A DNA stretch of 64,000 bases from an uncultured Duncaniella sp. (GTDB lineage Bacteria; Bacteroidota; Bacteroidia; Bacteroidales; Muribaculaceae), in assembly GCF_910577345.1 (NCBI RefSeq), contig NZ_CAJTMT010000017.1, positions 1 to 64,000 of the forward strand. The letters are read 5' to 3'. Position 1 is the stretch's first letter, and each line of letters starts with the position of its first letter. The notes below the pieces were generated by a model. That model searched no databases, had not been told where the DNA came from, and saw nothing but the letters and a program-made list of their open reading frames with translations. The translations under genes were made by a program, and so were the position numbers. Positions 31,800 to 40,743 of the stretch are shown one piece after another.

Positions 31800-32435
31800 T
31801 TACAGCGAGGGGATGGTGGCGAAGGGGGTGGAGGGGAAGTGGCGGCTGACGTAGCGACGGAGGAAGGCCTGGGTGTCGGCGCCGATGATTCGGTCGGTGT
31901 CGAAGTGTTCGTTGTAGATGACGGCTGCGAGGGTGATTCCGCGCGCCTTGATAGCTTCGAGCGAGAGGACGGCATGGTTGATGGACCCGAGGACACCGTT
32001 TGTCACAAGTATCAGGGGGAGCTGGCGTGTGGTCACATAGTCGATGGTGAAGAAATCGTCGGTGATGGGCACCATCAGTCCACCCGCACCCTCGACAAGC
32101 ACGATGTCGTAGCGTTTGCTTAATTTAGCAGTGGCGTTGTCGATGACCGAGAGGTCGATTTCGCGTCCGTCCATGCGGGCGGCGAGTTGTGCGGAAGCGG
32201 GATAGGAGAAGATGACAGGCGCGGTGGTGTGGTCGATGTCCTCCGGGAGCGGTGGGATGCCCATGAGTCTGCGGTGGAGGTCAATATCCTCCGAAAAGCC
32301 TACGTTGCCTGTCTGTATGAACTTCTGGGTGACTACGCTCTTGCCTTCTTTCATAAGTTTGGCGGCGAGATAGCCGGTGACGTAGCTCTTGCCTGCGTCG
32401 GTGTCGATTCCTGAAACGAAATATACCTGGCTCAT
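31800..32435 (-). CDS. bioD: Dethiobiotin synthetase
   Basis: A 211-residue ATP-dependent carboxylase making the ureido ring of dethiobiotin from DAPA and CO2. The P-loop is GIDTDAGKSYVTGYL, and the second signature is VLVEGAGGLMVPI; both match BioD. Length normal. It is the last gene of the bioA-bioF-bioGC-bioD run, separated from bioGC by 108 bp, so a separate start is possible though no clear promoter is seen. It ends at the REP-hairpin-REP element. Confidence 0.95.
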   Translation of the reverse strand: MSQVYFVSGIDTDAGKSYVTGYLAAKLMKEGKSVVTQKFIQTGNVGFSEDIDLHRRLMGIPPLPEDIDHTTAPVIFSYPASAQLAARMDGREIDLSVIDNATAKLSKRYDIVLVEGAGGLMVPITDDFFTIDYVTTRQLPLILVTNGVLGSINHAVLSLEAIKARGITLAAVIYNEHFDTDRIIGADTQAFLRRYVSRHFPSTPFATIPSL

Positions 32436-32543
32436 GGTTATAAGTTTGTTTGACGAGGTTGATTGTTGGGCAACCTTCGGGATTCTACAATATTATTATT
32501 GCTCTGTTGACGGATGTCAGGCCTATAGTTGACGAGACAGCCG

Positions 32544-33944
32544 TCAGGATTTTATGAATACTAAGTATATCGGTTGATATGTCACCGGGGCCTCTCCTTG
32601 TTGCGTGAGCGGATAGGCTGCGATGACGCTCCGTGCCGTTGCGCCGGAATGGTGACTGCTGAGTGCGTTGACTCCGGTGAGTTTTGCGTGGCGCAGAGCT
32701 TCGGCCGGGGTGGGGAAGAGGAGGGCTTCCGTTTGGGTGGAGAGGTGGATAGCCGTGGCCCCGGGAGGAAGCATTGAGGCAATGGCCTCAATGTCGGGGT
32801 AGTGGCGACGGTAGGGGAGGGAGGCGTTGATTTCATGCATGGTCGACGGCCCGAATGTCGAGATGACGGCATGGCCTCCCGGACGGAGTGCGCGCAGACA
32901 TTCGCGGAGAAATTTGGCGGGAGAGTTGAACCACTGCATGGTCGAGGCGGAAAATATCAGGTCGAGACTCTCCGACGGCACCTTCCTGATTTCTGTCTCC
33001 GCGTCACATTCGCGCGTGGTCAGTTCTTGGTGGTCTATCCCCTCGCGTATGGACGCCGGAATGTGGAGATCCCACACTTCGAGTGACTTGATTCCATCCT
33101 TCTGCGCAAGCAGGCGGGTGGTCAGTCCCGTCCCGCAGCCGATTTCAAGTGTGGATGTAAGATGTGCGTTCGCGGGAATCAGCTCCACAAGATGTCGGGC
33201 GATGTCGCGCTGGACAAGTGCATTGTCGTCATACGTCCGCTCAGCGCGGGCGAACTTCTCTGCCACAAGTCCTTTCTCAGTCAGGAGCATGGACAGGAGC
33301 ATATTGAAATCCGGCAGATGAGGTCCGGCGACAGTGATGGTCTCGAAAGCCTCGCTGCTCCATGCCTCTGTCTGGTTGTCAGGGGGGATGATGCGGTCCG
33401 AGAGACTGACGACCGCACGGTCCCAAAGCCCTTCCGGAGCGTCGAAGTGAGCATCGCCGATGGTCTGAAGCTCCTCGCGCAGTTCATCGACCGGACGTTG
33501 GGGGAGGGTGGCGGAGAAATCGCGGAACGCCGATGACGAACCACACATCCGCAGATGGAACTTCGACAGCGACTTTTCGGTCAGTCCGTCGAGTGTGCCC
33601 CGGAAAATTTCTTCCGGGATGCCAAGACGATCATCCACGGGGTGCATGGTTCCGTTGACGGCTATGGTAGCCGTGACCGGGAGATTTTTATTGGAAAGAA
33701 TGAAGCGGGTGGCGGCGGGAACGCCGAACGACCAAGCCAGAACCACGATTTCCTCCGCAGTTTCAAGCTCTGTCGTGAGCGCGTCGGGGAAGGTGAAATC
33801 GCGGTAATCCCAGACCACAATCAGCCGGTAGCCCTGCACGTTGATGCGGGCAAACGGTTTTTCATCCATACCCCATCCTGCGAAGAGGAGAATGGTGCGG
33901 GAGGCGGAAGCGGAATCCTGTGGAGGGAAAATGTGGAATTTCAT
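32544..33944 (-). CDS. BioG-BioC fusion: pimeloyl-ACP methyl ester esterase and malonyl-ACP O-methyltransferase
   Basis: A 466-residue bifunctional protein. Residues 1-~210 match BioG (DUF452): LLFAGWGMDEKPF, WDYRDF, and the nucleophile in VVLAWSFGVPAA, which replaces the usual GxSxG. Residues ~235-466 are a class I methyltransferase of the BioC type with SAM motif LEIGCGTGLTTRLL and LIFSASTMQWFNSP. BioC methylates malonyl-ACP to enter fatty-acid synthesis as a disguised primer; BioG removes the methyl group at the pimeloyl stage. The fusion couples the first and last steps of pimelate making. It overlaps bioF by 4 bp (ATGA). Confidence 0.92.
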   Translation of the reverse strand: MKFHIFPPQDSASASRTILLFAGWGMDEKPFARINVQGYRLIVVWDYRDFTFPDALTTELETAEEIVVLAWSFGVPAATRFILSNKNLPVTATIAVNGTMHPVDDRLGIPEEIFRGTLDGLTEKSLSKFHLRMCGSSSAFRDFSATLPQRPVDELREELQTIGDAHFDAPEGLWDRAVVSLSDRIIPPDNQTEAWSSEAFETITVAGPHLPDFNMLLSMLLTEKGLVAEKFARAERTYDDNALVQRDIARHLVELIPANAHLTSTLEIGCGTGLTTRLLAQKDGIKSLEVWDLHIPASIREGIDHQELTTRECDAETEIRKVPSESLDLIFSASTMQWFNSPAKFLRECLRALRPGGHAVISTFGPSTMHEINASLPYRRHYPDIEAIASMLPPGATAIHLSTQTEALLFPTPAEALRHAKLTGVNALSSHHSGATARSVIAAYPLTQQGEAPVTYQPIYLVFIKS

Positions 33945-35089
33945 TCTGATAGCAGTTTTGCGAGTGTGTGGCCGAGGCGGTCAATCTCTTCAATCGGGAT
34001 TGCCGCGCTGAGGCTGATGCGGAGACGTTCGGTGCCGGGAGGAACGGTCGGTGTGCGTATGGGCAGCACCTTGAAACCCTCTTCGAGCAGACGGCGGGAG
34101 AGTTCAACAGCCCTGTCGGCCGAGCCGACGACGAGGGGCTGGATATGGCTTGGAGTGATGACCGTCTTCGGCGAAAGCGGTTGCAGATGGTCGTGGAGGC
34201 GCTGACCAAGCAGGCGGAGTTGACTCCGCTCGGCATCCATTGTCAGGAAGGTCTCAATCATGAAGTGCGTCCACGCTACGGTCATCGGTGGAAGGGAGGT
34301 CGAGAAGATGAAGCTGCGCGCACGGTTGACAAGATAGTCGCGCAGGGTGGGGGAGACGGCGCAGAATGCACCGGCCGAGGCGCAGGCTTTTCCGAAGGTG
34401 CCGACAACGATGTCGACGTCGCCGAATTCGGCGCTTTCCTTGCACAGACCGAGCCCCTGCGGACCCTCCACGCCGAAAGCGTGGGCCTCGTCGACATAGA
34501 GCATGGCATTTGGATAGCGGCGTTTGATGGTTATGATGCTGTCGATGTCGGCGCGGTCTCCGTCCATGCTGTAGACACTCTCGACCACGATGAGCACTCT
34601 TTCATGGTTCGCGGCCTCCTTCTCCATGATTTTTTCAAGATGGCCGAGGTCGTTGTGGCGGAAACGGGTGAAGGGAGCTTTCGAGAGGGTTATGCCGTCG
34701 ATTATGCTTGCGTGGACGAGTTTGTCGGCCACGATGAGTGTCTTCGAATCGGCAAGTGCCTGTATCATGCCGGTGTTGGCATGGTAGCCGCTGTTGAAAA
34801 GCAGACAAGGACGGCCATAGAGCTGTCCGAGGAAATTTTCGAGCTCCTCATATTCGCGTTGCCGTCCGCTCAACAGGCGTGATGCCGATGAGGTCATCGG
34901 TATGGCACGGTTGGATGCCGATGCGAAAAAGCTTTGCTGAAGACCCGTGTCGGCACCGAGTCCGAGATAGTCGTTGGACGATAGGTCGGTCACCTCCGCA
35001 CCTGCGGGGAGTTCGTGCGGAATGGAGCGGAAGTTGCCTTCCGAGTGCAGACGGTCGAGTATGTCGCTGTAACGGTTCACTTTATGCAC
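33941..35089 (-). CDS. bioF: 8-amino-7-oxononanoate synthase
   Basis: A 382-residue PLP enzyme of the alpha-oxoamine synthase family that condenses pimeloyl-ACP with alanine. Seen: SSNDYLGLG near the N-terminus, FNSGYHANTGMIQAL, DEAHAFGVEGPQG, and the PLP lysine in VVGTFGKACASAGAF. Length normal. The start overlaps the end of bioA by 13 bp, and the stop overlaps bioGC by 4 bp, so translation is coupled through the operon. Confidence 0.93.
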   Translation of the reverse strand: MHKVNRYSDILDRLHSEGNFRSIPHELPAGAEVTDLSSNDYLGLGADTGLQQSFFASASNRAIPMTSSASRLLSGRQREYEELENFLGQLYGRPCLLFNSGYHANTGMIQALADSKTLIVADKLVHASIIDGITLSKAPFTRFRHNDLGHLEKIMEKEAANHERVLIVVESVYSMDGDRADIDSIITIKRRYPNAMLYVDEAHAFGVEGPQGLGLCKESAEFGDVDIVVGTFGKACASAGAFCAVSPTLRDYLVNRARSFIFSTSLPPMTVAWTHFMIETFLTMDAERSQLRLLGQRLHDHLQPLSPKTVITPSHIQPLVVGSADRAVELSRRLLEEGFKVLPIRTPTVPPGTERLRISLSAAIPIEEIDRLGHTLAKLLSE

Positions 35090-36387
35090 TCAATCATTTT
35101 TTCGATGAGATATTTGAGGTCGCCGTCCGAGATGATGTAGGGCGGCATGATGTAGACGTTGCGTCCGAAGGGGCGCACCCAGATTCCGCGCTCCACGCAG
35201 CGTTTCTGGAATTCGCCGACATCGACCGGTTCCTCCATCTCTATTACACCGATGGCGCCGAGGACCCTCACGTCGCGCACACCCTTGACGAGCGCTGCTG
35301 CCGCGATGTGACGGCGGATGACAGCCTCGATGTGGGCTATGCGGCGACTCATGTCGCGCTCGCGCAGGAGTGTCAGCGATGCGACGGCTACCGCGCAGGC
35401 AAGCGGATTGCCCATGAATGTCGGGCCGTGCATCATCACTCCGGCCTCGCCGCGCGAAATGGTGTCGGCAACGTCGCGGGTTGTGAGGACTGCGCTCATG
35501 GTCATGTAGCCACCGGTCAGTCCCTTGCCGATACACATAATGTCAGGCTCGACACCGGCATGTTCGCAGGCGAAGCATTTGCCTGTGCGCCAGAAGCCTG
35601 TGGCGATTTCGTCGAAGATGAGGTAGATTCCTGCCTCGTCGCAGAGACGGCGCGCCTCGCGCAGATATTGCGGATGATAGAACCGCATTCCCCCCGCGCC
35701 CTGGACGACCGGTTCGAGGATGAGGGCTGCGAGTTCATCCTTGTGCTCACGGATGATTTCGGCGAGAGGTTCGATGTCGGCGGGATTCCACCGTCCGTCG
35801 AACGACACTTCCGGTGCCGGAGCGAAGTAGCGGATGGGAAGGGCCGGACCGAAGGCGCCGTGCATACCGGTGACGGGATCGCAGACGCTCATGGCGTTCC
35901 ATGTGTCGCCGTGATAACCGCTCCGGATGGTTACAAAGTTGGTCTTGTTGTGGTTGCCGGAGCGTGAAATCGAGGCCTGGACAGCCATCTTCATCGCTAC
36001 TTCTACAGCCACTGAGCCGGAGTCGGCATAGAATATATTGTGCATCGAGGATGGAGCCATCTCCAGAAGGAGCTTGCCAAGCCCGATAGCGGGGTCATGG
36101 GTGAGTCCGCCGAACATCACATGGCTCATCTTGCCTATCTGACGGGTGATGGCGGCGTTGATTTCGGGATGGTTGTAGCCGTGGATGGCACACCACCATG
36201 AGGCCATGCCGTCAATCAGTTCGCGTCCGTCTGCGAGGCGGATGCGGACTCCCTCGGCGGAGTCCACCTTATAGGTAGGCAGAGGGTTGATGGTGGAGGT
36301 ATAGGGATGCCACAGATGCTCGCGGTCGAAGGGGTCGTGGAGCTGTGTGGCAGGGGTGTCACATTGTGTCTTGGTATCAGTATGCAT
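35077..36387 (-). CDS. bioA: Adenosylmethionine-8-amino-7-oxononanoate aminotransferase
   Basis: A 436-residue class III aminotransferase that makes DAPA using SAM as amino donor. HLWHPYTSTINPLPTYKV at the start and DGMASWWCAIHGYNHPEI are BioA-specific. The aspartate in LIFDEIATGFWRTGKCFACE and the PLP lysine in CIGKGLTGGYMTMSAV are present. It is the first gene of the biotin operon. bioB, the last pathway step, is not in the window. Confidence 0.95.
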   Translation of the reverse strand: MHTDTKTQCDTPATQLHDPFDREHLWHPYTSTINPLPTYKVDSAEGVRIRLADGRELIDGMASWWCAIHGYNHPEINAAITRQIGKMSHVMFGGLTHDPAIGLGKLLLEMAPSSMHNIFYADSGSVAVEVAMKMAVQASISRSGNHNKTNFVTIRSGYHGDTWNAMSVCDPVTGMHGAFGPALPIRYFAPAPEVSFDGRWNPADIEPLAEIIREHKDELAALILEPVVQGAGGMRFYHPQYLREARRLCDEAGIYLIFDEIATGFWRTGKCFACEHAGVEPDIMCIGKGLTGGYMTMSAVLTTRDVADTISRGEAGVMMHGPTFMGNPLACAVAVASLTLLRERDMSRRIAHIEAVIRRHIAAAALVKGVRDVRVLGAIGVIEMEEPVDVGEFQKRCVERGIWVRPFGRNVYIMPPYIISDGDLKYLIEKMIECIK

Positions 36388-36422
36388 GGTTGCGTTTGTG
36401 TTCTGTGGTAAAAAAGTCGCTG

Positions 36423-36430
36423 CAAAGTTA
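36423..36430 (-). promoter_or_regulatory. -7 box of the biotin operon
   Basis: TAACTTTG on the minus strand 36 bp before bioA fits TAnnTTTG; the leader would be ~30 nt. I looked for a BirA operator (TTGTAAAC inverted repeat) and saw none. Confidence 0.45.
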
Positions 36431-36681
36431 CAGTTTTTTTGTGATAATGCTAATGCGAAGCTCTGACGGGGAGAATATTTGCGCCCGGGCGATGTGGCGG
36501 ATAAACTTTTTTAATCGTGTTCAACTTTTTTAGTGAAAGAAATGTTTAATAGTTGAAAAAGATGAAAACAATGGATTGGTAATGACTGCATGGTCGGATC
36601 GGTGCTGTTGCTTTTCATGGTTCAACTATCAATGAAATTTATTAATCATCAATATTCTAACACTTTTAAAATCCCACTGTT

Positions 36682-37233
36682 ATGAAGAAGTTTTTACTTA
36701 TGGCAGTCATGGCTATTATGACTTTAGGTGCATCGGCTCAGACTCAGAAATGGTATGCCGGCGGTCAGCTCACTTTTGGAAGAACCACCACAGAACTCAG
36801 CGGCGTAAGCCTCAAGAGCACTCAGATTGCAGTGCTGCCTGAAATCGGCTATAATGTTACTGACAATTTCGCCCTCGGCGCAATCTTCGGTGTCGACTAT
36901 CGTAAGACAGGTGACAGCAAGCTCACTACATTCAACATCAACCCCTACGCCCGTGCGACATATTTCCGTTCAGGTATGGTTGACCTCTTCGTCGACGGTG
37001 GTGTCGGATTCGGTATCGGTCGTGCCAACGGCCACACAGCCGTGACCTACGAGATCGGTTTCCGTCCCGGTGTTGCACTCAACCTCAGTGAGAAGTTCAG
37101 CCTTGTTGCCCATGTCGGCTTCCTCGGCTATGAAAGTGCCAACCGTCCTGCCAAGCGCAACGGTGCTCCTGAAAACTGGGGTCTCAACCTCGACAGCACT
37201 GACCTCATGTTTGGTTTCTACTATCATTTCTAA
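36682..37233 (+). CDS. Small outer-membrane beta-barrel protein
   Basis: A 183-residue protein with a signal peptide (MKKFLLMAVMAIMTLGASAQ, cut after AQ). Alternating strands follow (KWYAGGQLTFGRTTTEL, IAVLPEIGYNVTDNFALGAI, YARATYFRSGMVDLFVDGGV), ending DLMFGFYYHF with the terminal Phe recognised by the Bam machinery. It fits the eight-stranded outer-membrane beta-barrel (OMP_b-brl) family. Function unknown; such small barrels are abundant envelope proteins. It is followed by a strong terminator. Confidence 0.85.
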   Translation: MKKFLLMAVMAIMTLGASAQTQKWYAGGQLTFGRTTTELSGVSLKSTQIAVLPEIGYNVTDNFALGAIFGVDYRKTGDSKLTTFNINPYARATYFRSGMVDLFVDGGVGFGIGRANGHTAVTYEIGFRPGVALNLSEKFSLVAHVGFLGYESANRPAKRNGAPENWGLNLDSTDLMFGFYYHF

Positions 37234-37259
37234 AAAATATAATTCTTATAGACCATACC

Positions 37260-37310
37260 CTCCGGGGAGCCGCAGCGCAGAGGCGCGACCGGCTCCCCGG
37301 AGTTGTTTTA
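37260..37310 (+). terminator. Terminator of the 36682 barrel gene
   Basis: CTCCGGGGAGCCG (37260-37272) pairs perfectly with CGGCTCCCCGGAG (37290-37302), followed by TTGTTTTAT. Confidence 0.85.
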
Positions 37311-37477
37311 TGATAACACTATCTGATGTTGTCGGGAAGGGATTTTTGGAGATTGAAAATAATTTTTGGTGGTGTTGCAGAACCTCGATTTTGCCAATAT
37401 TCACGAAAAGATAGCGCTTGCGAATCAATGTATTACAAAAGTAAATTTCTCGAATTTGTGAGTTCTGCAACACCCTC

Positions 37478-37536
37478 AAAAAATTCTTGGATGTAGAAAA
37501 TCATTCTTGGGTGTTGAAAATCATTCTTAGGTGTTG
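37478..37536. repeat. 20-bp tandem repeat, three copies
   Basis: AAAATCATTCTTGGGTGTTG at 37497-37516 and 37517-37536 (one change), preceded by a diverged 19-bp copy at 37478. It lies in the gap 37234-38514 before composite element B; no gene is seen in that gap. Confidence 0.85.
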
Positions 37537-37611
37537 AAAAGAAATCCCTACAACGCGTTCCGCATTAGCGTAGAGCAATATAGCAAATTTGTTATATGAT
37601 AGGTATATAAA

Positions 37612-38219
37612 TCCGGATGCTCTTGTCGTGATTGGGATGTCCGGATGGCGATGAGTAAGCTGCGGAGCAGCGCTGCCGTAATAGCCCCGCATCGAGCGGT
37701 GATGCAATGAAGCCCGCAGGGCGGAATTGCGTCACCGCGAAGGTGTGTGGGTACATGGATGTCATCCCTACCACGGGCATCGAAGATGTCCGATAATAAT
37801 AATGCGCGCCTACGGATAATTCGAATAATTGGTGATATGAAATGAAGAGAAGCCCGGCTATCCCATGTTTTGTTATTTGAAAAGGGCCAATATAGCGGAT
37901 GATGGTTGGGCTATTCGGGATGATATTATCGGACATCTTCGATGCCCGTCGCTATGGGTCTACCGATAACCCACACACCTTCGCGGCACGCAATTCCGCC
38001 CTTCGGGCTTCATTGCGTTGCCGCTCGATGCGGGGCTATTACGGCAGCGCTGCTCCGCAGCTTACTATCTGCCATCCGGGAGGTAATGTCGCATCGCTGC
38101 GCAGCTTACTGGTTGCCATCCGGGAAAGGAATGTCGCATCGCTGCTGCGCGGCTTGCCGGTTGTCATCCGGGAAGGAATGTCGCATCGCTGCGCAGCTTG
38201 CCGGTTGCCATCCGGATTT
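37612..38219. repeat. Composite inverted element B with minisatellite
   Basis: Same plan as element A (19525). Arm 1, at 37682-37798, carries TAGCCCCGCATCGAGCGG, GCAGGGCGGAATTGCGT and GGGCATCGAAGATGTCCG. Arm 2 is inverted, at 37924-38040, with a ~125 bp centre. Outside arm 1 is one worn unit (37612-37681). Outside arm 2, four units of 44-47 bp (38041-38219) have the form TTGCCATCCGGGAAGGAATG then TCGCATCGCTGCGCAGC. The arms of A and B resemble each other more than their centres do, and each element also has inner CATC-TTC-GATG hairpins. No coding potential beyond repetition. Confidence 0.8.
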
Positions 38220-38318
38220 TTTAATCTGAATGCATGATTTTTGGCCGGTTGCTAAAGAATTTTTAAATCTTGTCTGCATTTTGTCGATTAAAAATGGAGT
38301 GTTGTGCGAAAAAAACGC

Positions 38319-38326
38319 TACATTTG
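38319..38326 (+). promoter_or_regulatory. -7 box upstream of the repeat-rich barrel leader
   Basis: TACATTTG fits TAnnTTTG. If used, the 24- and 25-bp repeats that follow lie in the 5' untranslated region. No -33 TTTG at standard spacing. Confidence 0.4.
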
Positions 38327-38327
38327 C

Positions 38328-38504
38328 CCCGTTGCATGTCTGAATATAAATCCCGTTGCATGTCTGAATATAAATATTGTTCACCATAGCTCATTCCGAT
38401 ATTGTTCACTATAATGCATTTCAATATTGTTCACGATAGCGCATTTCAATGTTGATTGTTCACGATAACGCATTTCAATATTATTCATCATAACACATTT
38501 TCAA
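38328..38504. repeat. Leader tandem repeats: 24 bp x2 and 25 bp x5
   Basis: Two exact 24-bp copies of CCCGTTGCATGTCTGAATAT+AAAT (38328-38351, 38352-38375) are followed by five copies of TATTGTTCACGATAGCGCAT+TTCAA (38375-38399, 38400-38424, 38425-38449, a 29-bp copy to 38478 and a 26-bp copy to 38504). The array ends 10 bp before the barrel start codon. Confidence 0.92.
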
Positions 38505-38514
38505 CTATTTGACT

Positions 38515-39174
38515 ATGAAAAAAATTTTGCTTGCGGCAGTGGCTGCTGTTATGTCTGTCGGTGCTTCGGCACAGGCTGTCGGATGGGACAATGGTGCACC
38601 TGAGAAGACCGTCACTTTAGGAGTGCGTGCAGGTATGAACATCGCCACGATGGGCGGCGAGGATACCTCGGATACGAAGACCAAATTCGGTTTCCGTGGC
38701 GGTGTGTCGGCTGATTTCAATATCGTCCGCAGTTTTTCAATCAATTCCGGACTTTTCTTTACCCAAAAGGGCTGCAAGGGTGACATTGTGGAAGATGTAA
38801 ATGGTGGACTTGTATCTGCTGATTGCAGAATGACCATGAATTTCATCGAACTCCCAGTCTATCTGTCATATCACCTCAATTTCGATGCGCTGAACTCAAC
38901 ACAGATCTTCTTCGGTCCCTATTTCGACTTCGGTGTTTATGGCAAGATGACAGCGTCTACGAAATATAGTGGACAAAAGACGAGCGCATCGGTCGATGTG
39001 TTTGACGACCCATACGAATTCAAGCGTTTCCATGCCGGTCTCGGACTCGGAGCATCGCATACTTACGGCAATTTCGTGTTCGGCCTGTCGTATCAGTGGG
39101 GTCTGACGGACGTGGTCAGCGGAGTCGGCAACCACTGGAACAATTTCAACGTCTCCGTAGGCTATAACTTCTAA
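38515..39174 (+). CDS. Outer-membrane beta-barrel protein (PorT/OmpW-like size class)
   Basis: A 219-residue protein from the ATG at 38515 (the TTG at 38509 is less likely). The signal peptide MKKILLAAVAAVMSVGASAQ is followed by VTLGVRAGMNIATMGGED, a start typical of the porin family outer-membrane beta-barrel group (PF13568). Amphipathic strands run to the end SVGYNF with a terminal Phe. Function unknown; envelope structural or small-molecule role inferred. Its leader is made of tandem repeats, which could alter expression if copy number changes. A 25-bp array and an inverted repeat follow it. Confidence 0.85.
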   Translation: MKKILLAAVAAVMSVGASAQAVGWDNGAPEKTVTLGVRAGMNIATMGGEDTSDTKTKFGFRGGVSADFNIVRSFSINSGLFFTQKGCKGDIVEDVNGGLVSADCRMTMNFIELPVYLSYHLNFDALNSTQIFFGPYFDFGVYGKMTASTKYSGQKTSASVDVFDDPYEFKRFHAGLGLGASHTYGNFVFGLSYQWGLTDVVSGVGNHWNNFNVSVGYNF

Positions 39175-39180
39175 AAATAC

Positions 39181-39455
39181 TGATGTCCCGAAGGCTGGAA
39201 TGGCACATCGTCCGGAAGGCTGGAAGGGCACATAGTCCGGAAGGCTGGAAGGTACATAGTCCCGAAGGCTGGAAGGGCACATAGTCCTGAAGACTGGAAG
39301 GGCACATAGTCCGGAAGGCTGGAAGGGCACATAAAGACAGAAGGTCAGAAGAGACATAAGTTTTTTCAGTTATAAGGGACATAAGTTTTTTCGGTTAATC
39401 TGATAGCCGAAAATCCTTATGTCCCTTCTGATCTTCTGTCTTTATGTACCCTTCC
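39181..39455. repeat. 25-bp array joined to an ACATAAGG-family inverted repeat
   Basis: Six copies of CACATAGTCCGGAAGGCTGG+AAGGG run from about 39181 to 39330. They merge into an inverted repeat: GGAAGGGCACATAAAGACAG at 39321 pairs with CTGTCTTTATGTACCCTTCC ending at 39455, with about 40 bp arms. It lies between the barrel gene and the nuo promoter and probably terminates the former. The sequence 39456-39574 shows nothing further. Confidence 0.85.
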
Positions 39456-39574
39456 CACATTTCCCGGCCTTATGTTGCCGGCCTTGTGTGCCGTTCCAGC
39501 CCTTCTCGGCTTGGAGGGGATTTTGGGAAATGTTGGAGAATTAGGATTTTTTATTTGCAACACAGTCAGAATTT

Positions 39575-39608
39575 TTTGGGCGATTTCGGAAAAATTTCAG
39601 TATATTTG
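39575..39608 (+). promoter_or_regulatory. Promoter of the nuo-atp-nuo cluster
   Basis: TTTG (39575-39578) and TATATTTG (39601-39608) with a 22-bp gap closely match the Bacteroidetes consensus. The leader to nuoA is ~90 nt. No comparable promoter or intrinsic terminator was found between here and nuoN. Confidence 0.65.
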
Positions 39609-39706
39609 CACTGCGTTTTATGCCCCCTTTGGCCACAAGGCCGTCGAGAGGCGTCTAACTCCATGATACACAGCTTCTTCGAAACAAAATCAGTATTTAT
39701 CACTAT

Positions 39707-40075
39707 ATGATAGCATTGGCAATTCAAAATGCGACTTTAGCCGTGGTGGCCCTCCTGACAGGTGTGGCTCTCGTGGCTGTAGCTCTTTGGCTTGCGGGAC
39801 TTATTTCTCCCCGCTCATTCAATCCGCAGAAAGGCGAGGCCTACGAGTGTGGTATCCCCACCCGTGGCGAATCAATGGCACAGTTCAAGGTAGGTTACTA
39901 TCTCTTCGCCATCCTCTTTCTGATGTTTGACGTCGAGACCGTGTTTCTCTATCCCTGGGCCGTGCGTGTGCATGAGCTGGGAACATCCGGCCTCACAGCC
40001 ATAGCAGTCTTTTTTGGAATCATAGTGCTGGGCCTCGTATATGCCTGGCGGAAAGGAGCTCTTGAATGGAAGTAA
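39707..40075 (+). CDS. nuoA: NADH-quinone oxidoreductase subunit A
   Basis: A 122-residue membrane subunit with three helices. The signature YECGIPTRGE and FLMFDVETVFLYPW (the quinone-side loop with conserved Glu/Asp) are present. First gene of the cluster; its end overlaps nuoB by 10 bp. NuoA sits at the junction between the membrane arm and the quinone-binding module. Confidence 0.95.
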   Translation: MIALAIQNATLAVVALLTGVALVAVALWLAGLISPRSFNPQKGEAYECGIPTRGESMAQFKVGYYLFAILFLMFDVETVFLYPWAVRVHELGTSGLTAIAVFFGIIVLGLVYAWRKGALEWK

Positions 40076-40674
40076 CCACCAAAGGTATGCCGTATGAGGC
40101 ATGGAAGGACAACGAATACATTGAAAAGCTCGTGAAGGAGCTTCAGGAGAGCGGCACCAACGTGGTTGTCGGTTCTCTTGACAAACTTATCAACTGGGGG
40201 CGTTCCAACTCCATCTGGCCGCTCACCTTCGCCACCAGTTGCTGCGGCATCGAATTTGTGTCGCTCGGAGCGGCGCGCTACGACATGGCGCGTTTCGGAT
40301 GGGAAGTTGCCCGTGCCTCGCCCCGTCAGGCCGACTTCATGATGGTGGCCGGAACCATCGTACACCGCATGGTGCCTGTGTTCCGCCGTCTCTATGATCA
40401 GCTCGCCGAACCCAAATATGTCATCGCTTGCGGAAGCTGCGCCATCTCCGGCGGTCCCTTCAAGAAGAGCTACCATGTGGCTATGGGTATCGAGGACATC
40501 GTTCCGGTCGACGTATTCATCCCCGGCTGTCCTCCCCGTCCCGAGGCAATGATCTACGGCATCATGCAGCTCTCGCGCAAAATCAAGGTGGAGAAATTCT
40601 TCGGCGGCGTGAACCGTCAGGAGAAGCAGGAAGAATTCCTCAAGGCTCACCCGGTCCCCGGAGTGAACGACTGA
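40066..40674 (+). CDS. nuoB: NADH-quinone oxidoreductase subunit B (cluster N2)
   Basis: A 202-residue peripheral subunit carrying the last iron-sulfur cluster (N2). Cluster ligands are visible in TSCCGIEFVS, CGSCAISGG and IPGCPPRPEAM. The region MVAGTIVHRMVPVFRRLYDQ is diagnostic of NuoB. Overlaps nuoA by 10 bp and is 69 bp before nuoCD. Confidence 0.95.
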   Translation: MEVTTKGMPYEAWKDNEYIEKLVKELQESGTNVVVGSLDKLINWGRSNSIWPLTFATSCCGIEFVSLGAARYDMARFGWEVARASPRQADFMMVAGTIVHRMVPVFRRLYDQLAEPKYVIACGSCAISGGPFKKSYHVAMGIEDIVPVDVFIPGCPPRPEAMIYGIMQLSRKIKVEKFFGGVNRQEKQEEFLKAHPVPGVND

Positions 40675-40743
40675 GACATCCCACCCACCATCCCCGCAAA
40701 GAATAAGAATCAAGAATAACGTTCATACACCTTATTATATATT

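Noticed and set aside
36388..36681. BirA operator before the biotin operon
   Set aside because: No TTGTAAAC-type inverted repeat was found.
37246..37479. 77-codon minus-strand frame after the barrel gene
   Set aside because: It overlaps the terminator hairpin and 20-bp repeats and has no family resemblance.
38375..38504. CRISPR-like array
   Set aside because: 25-bp units abut directly without spacers.
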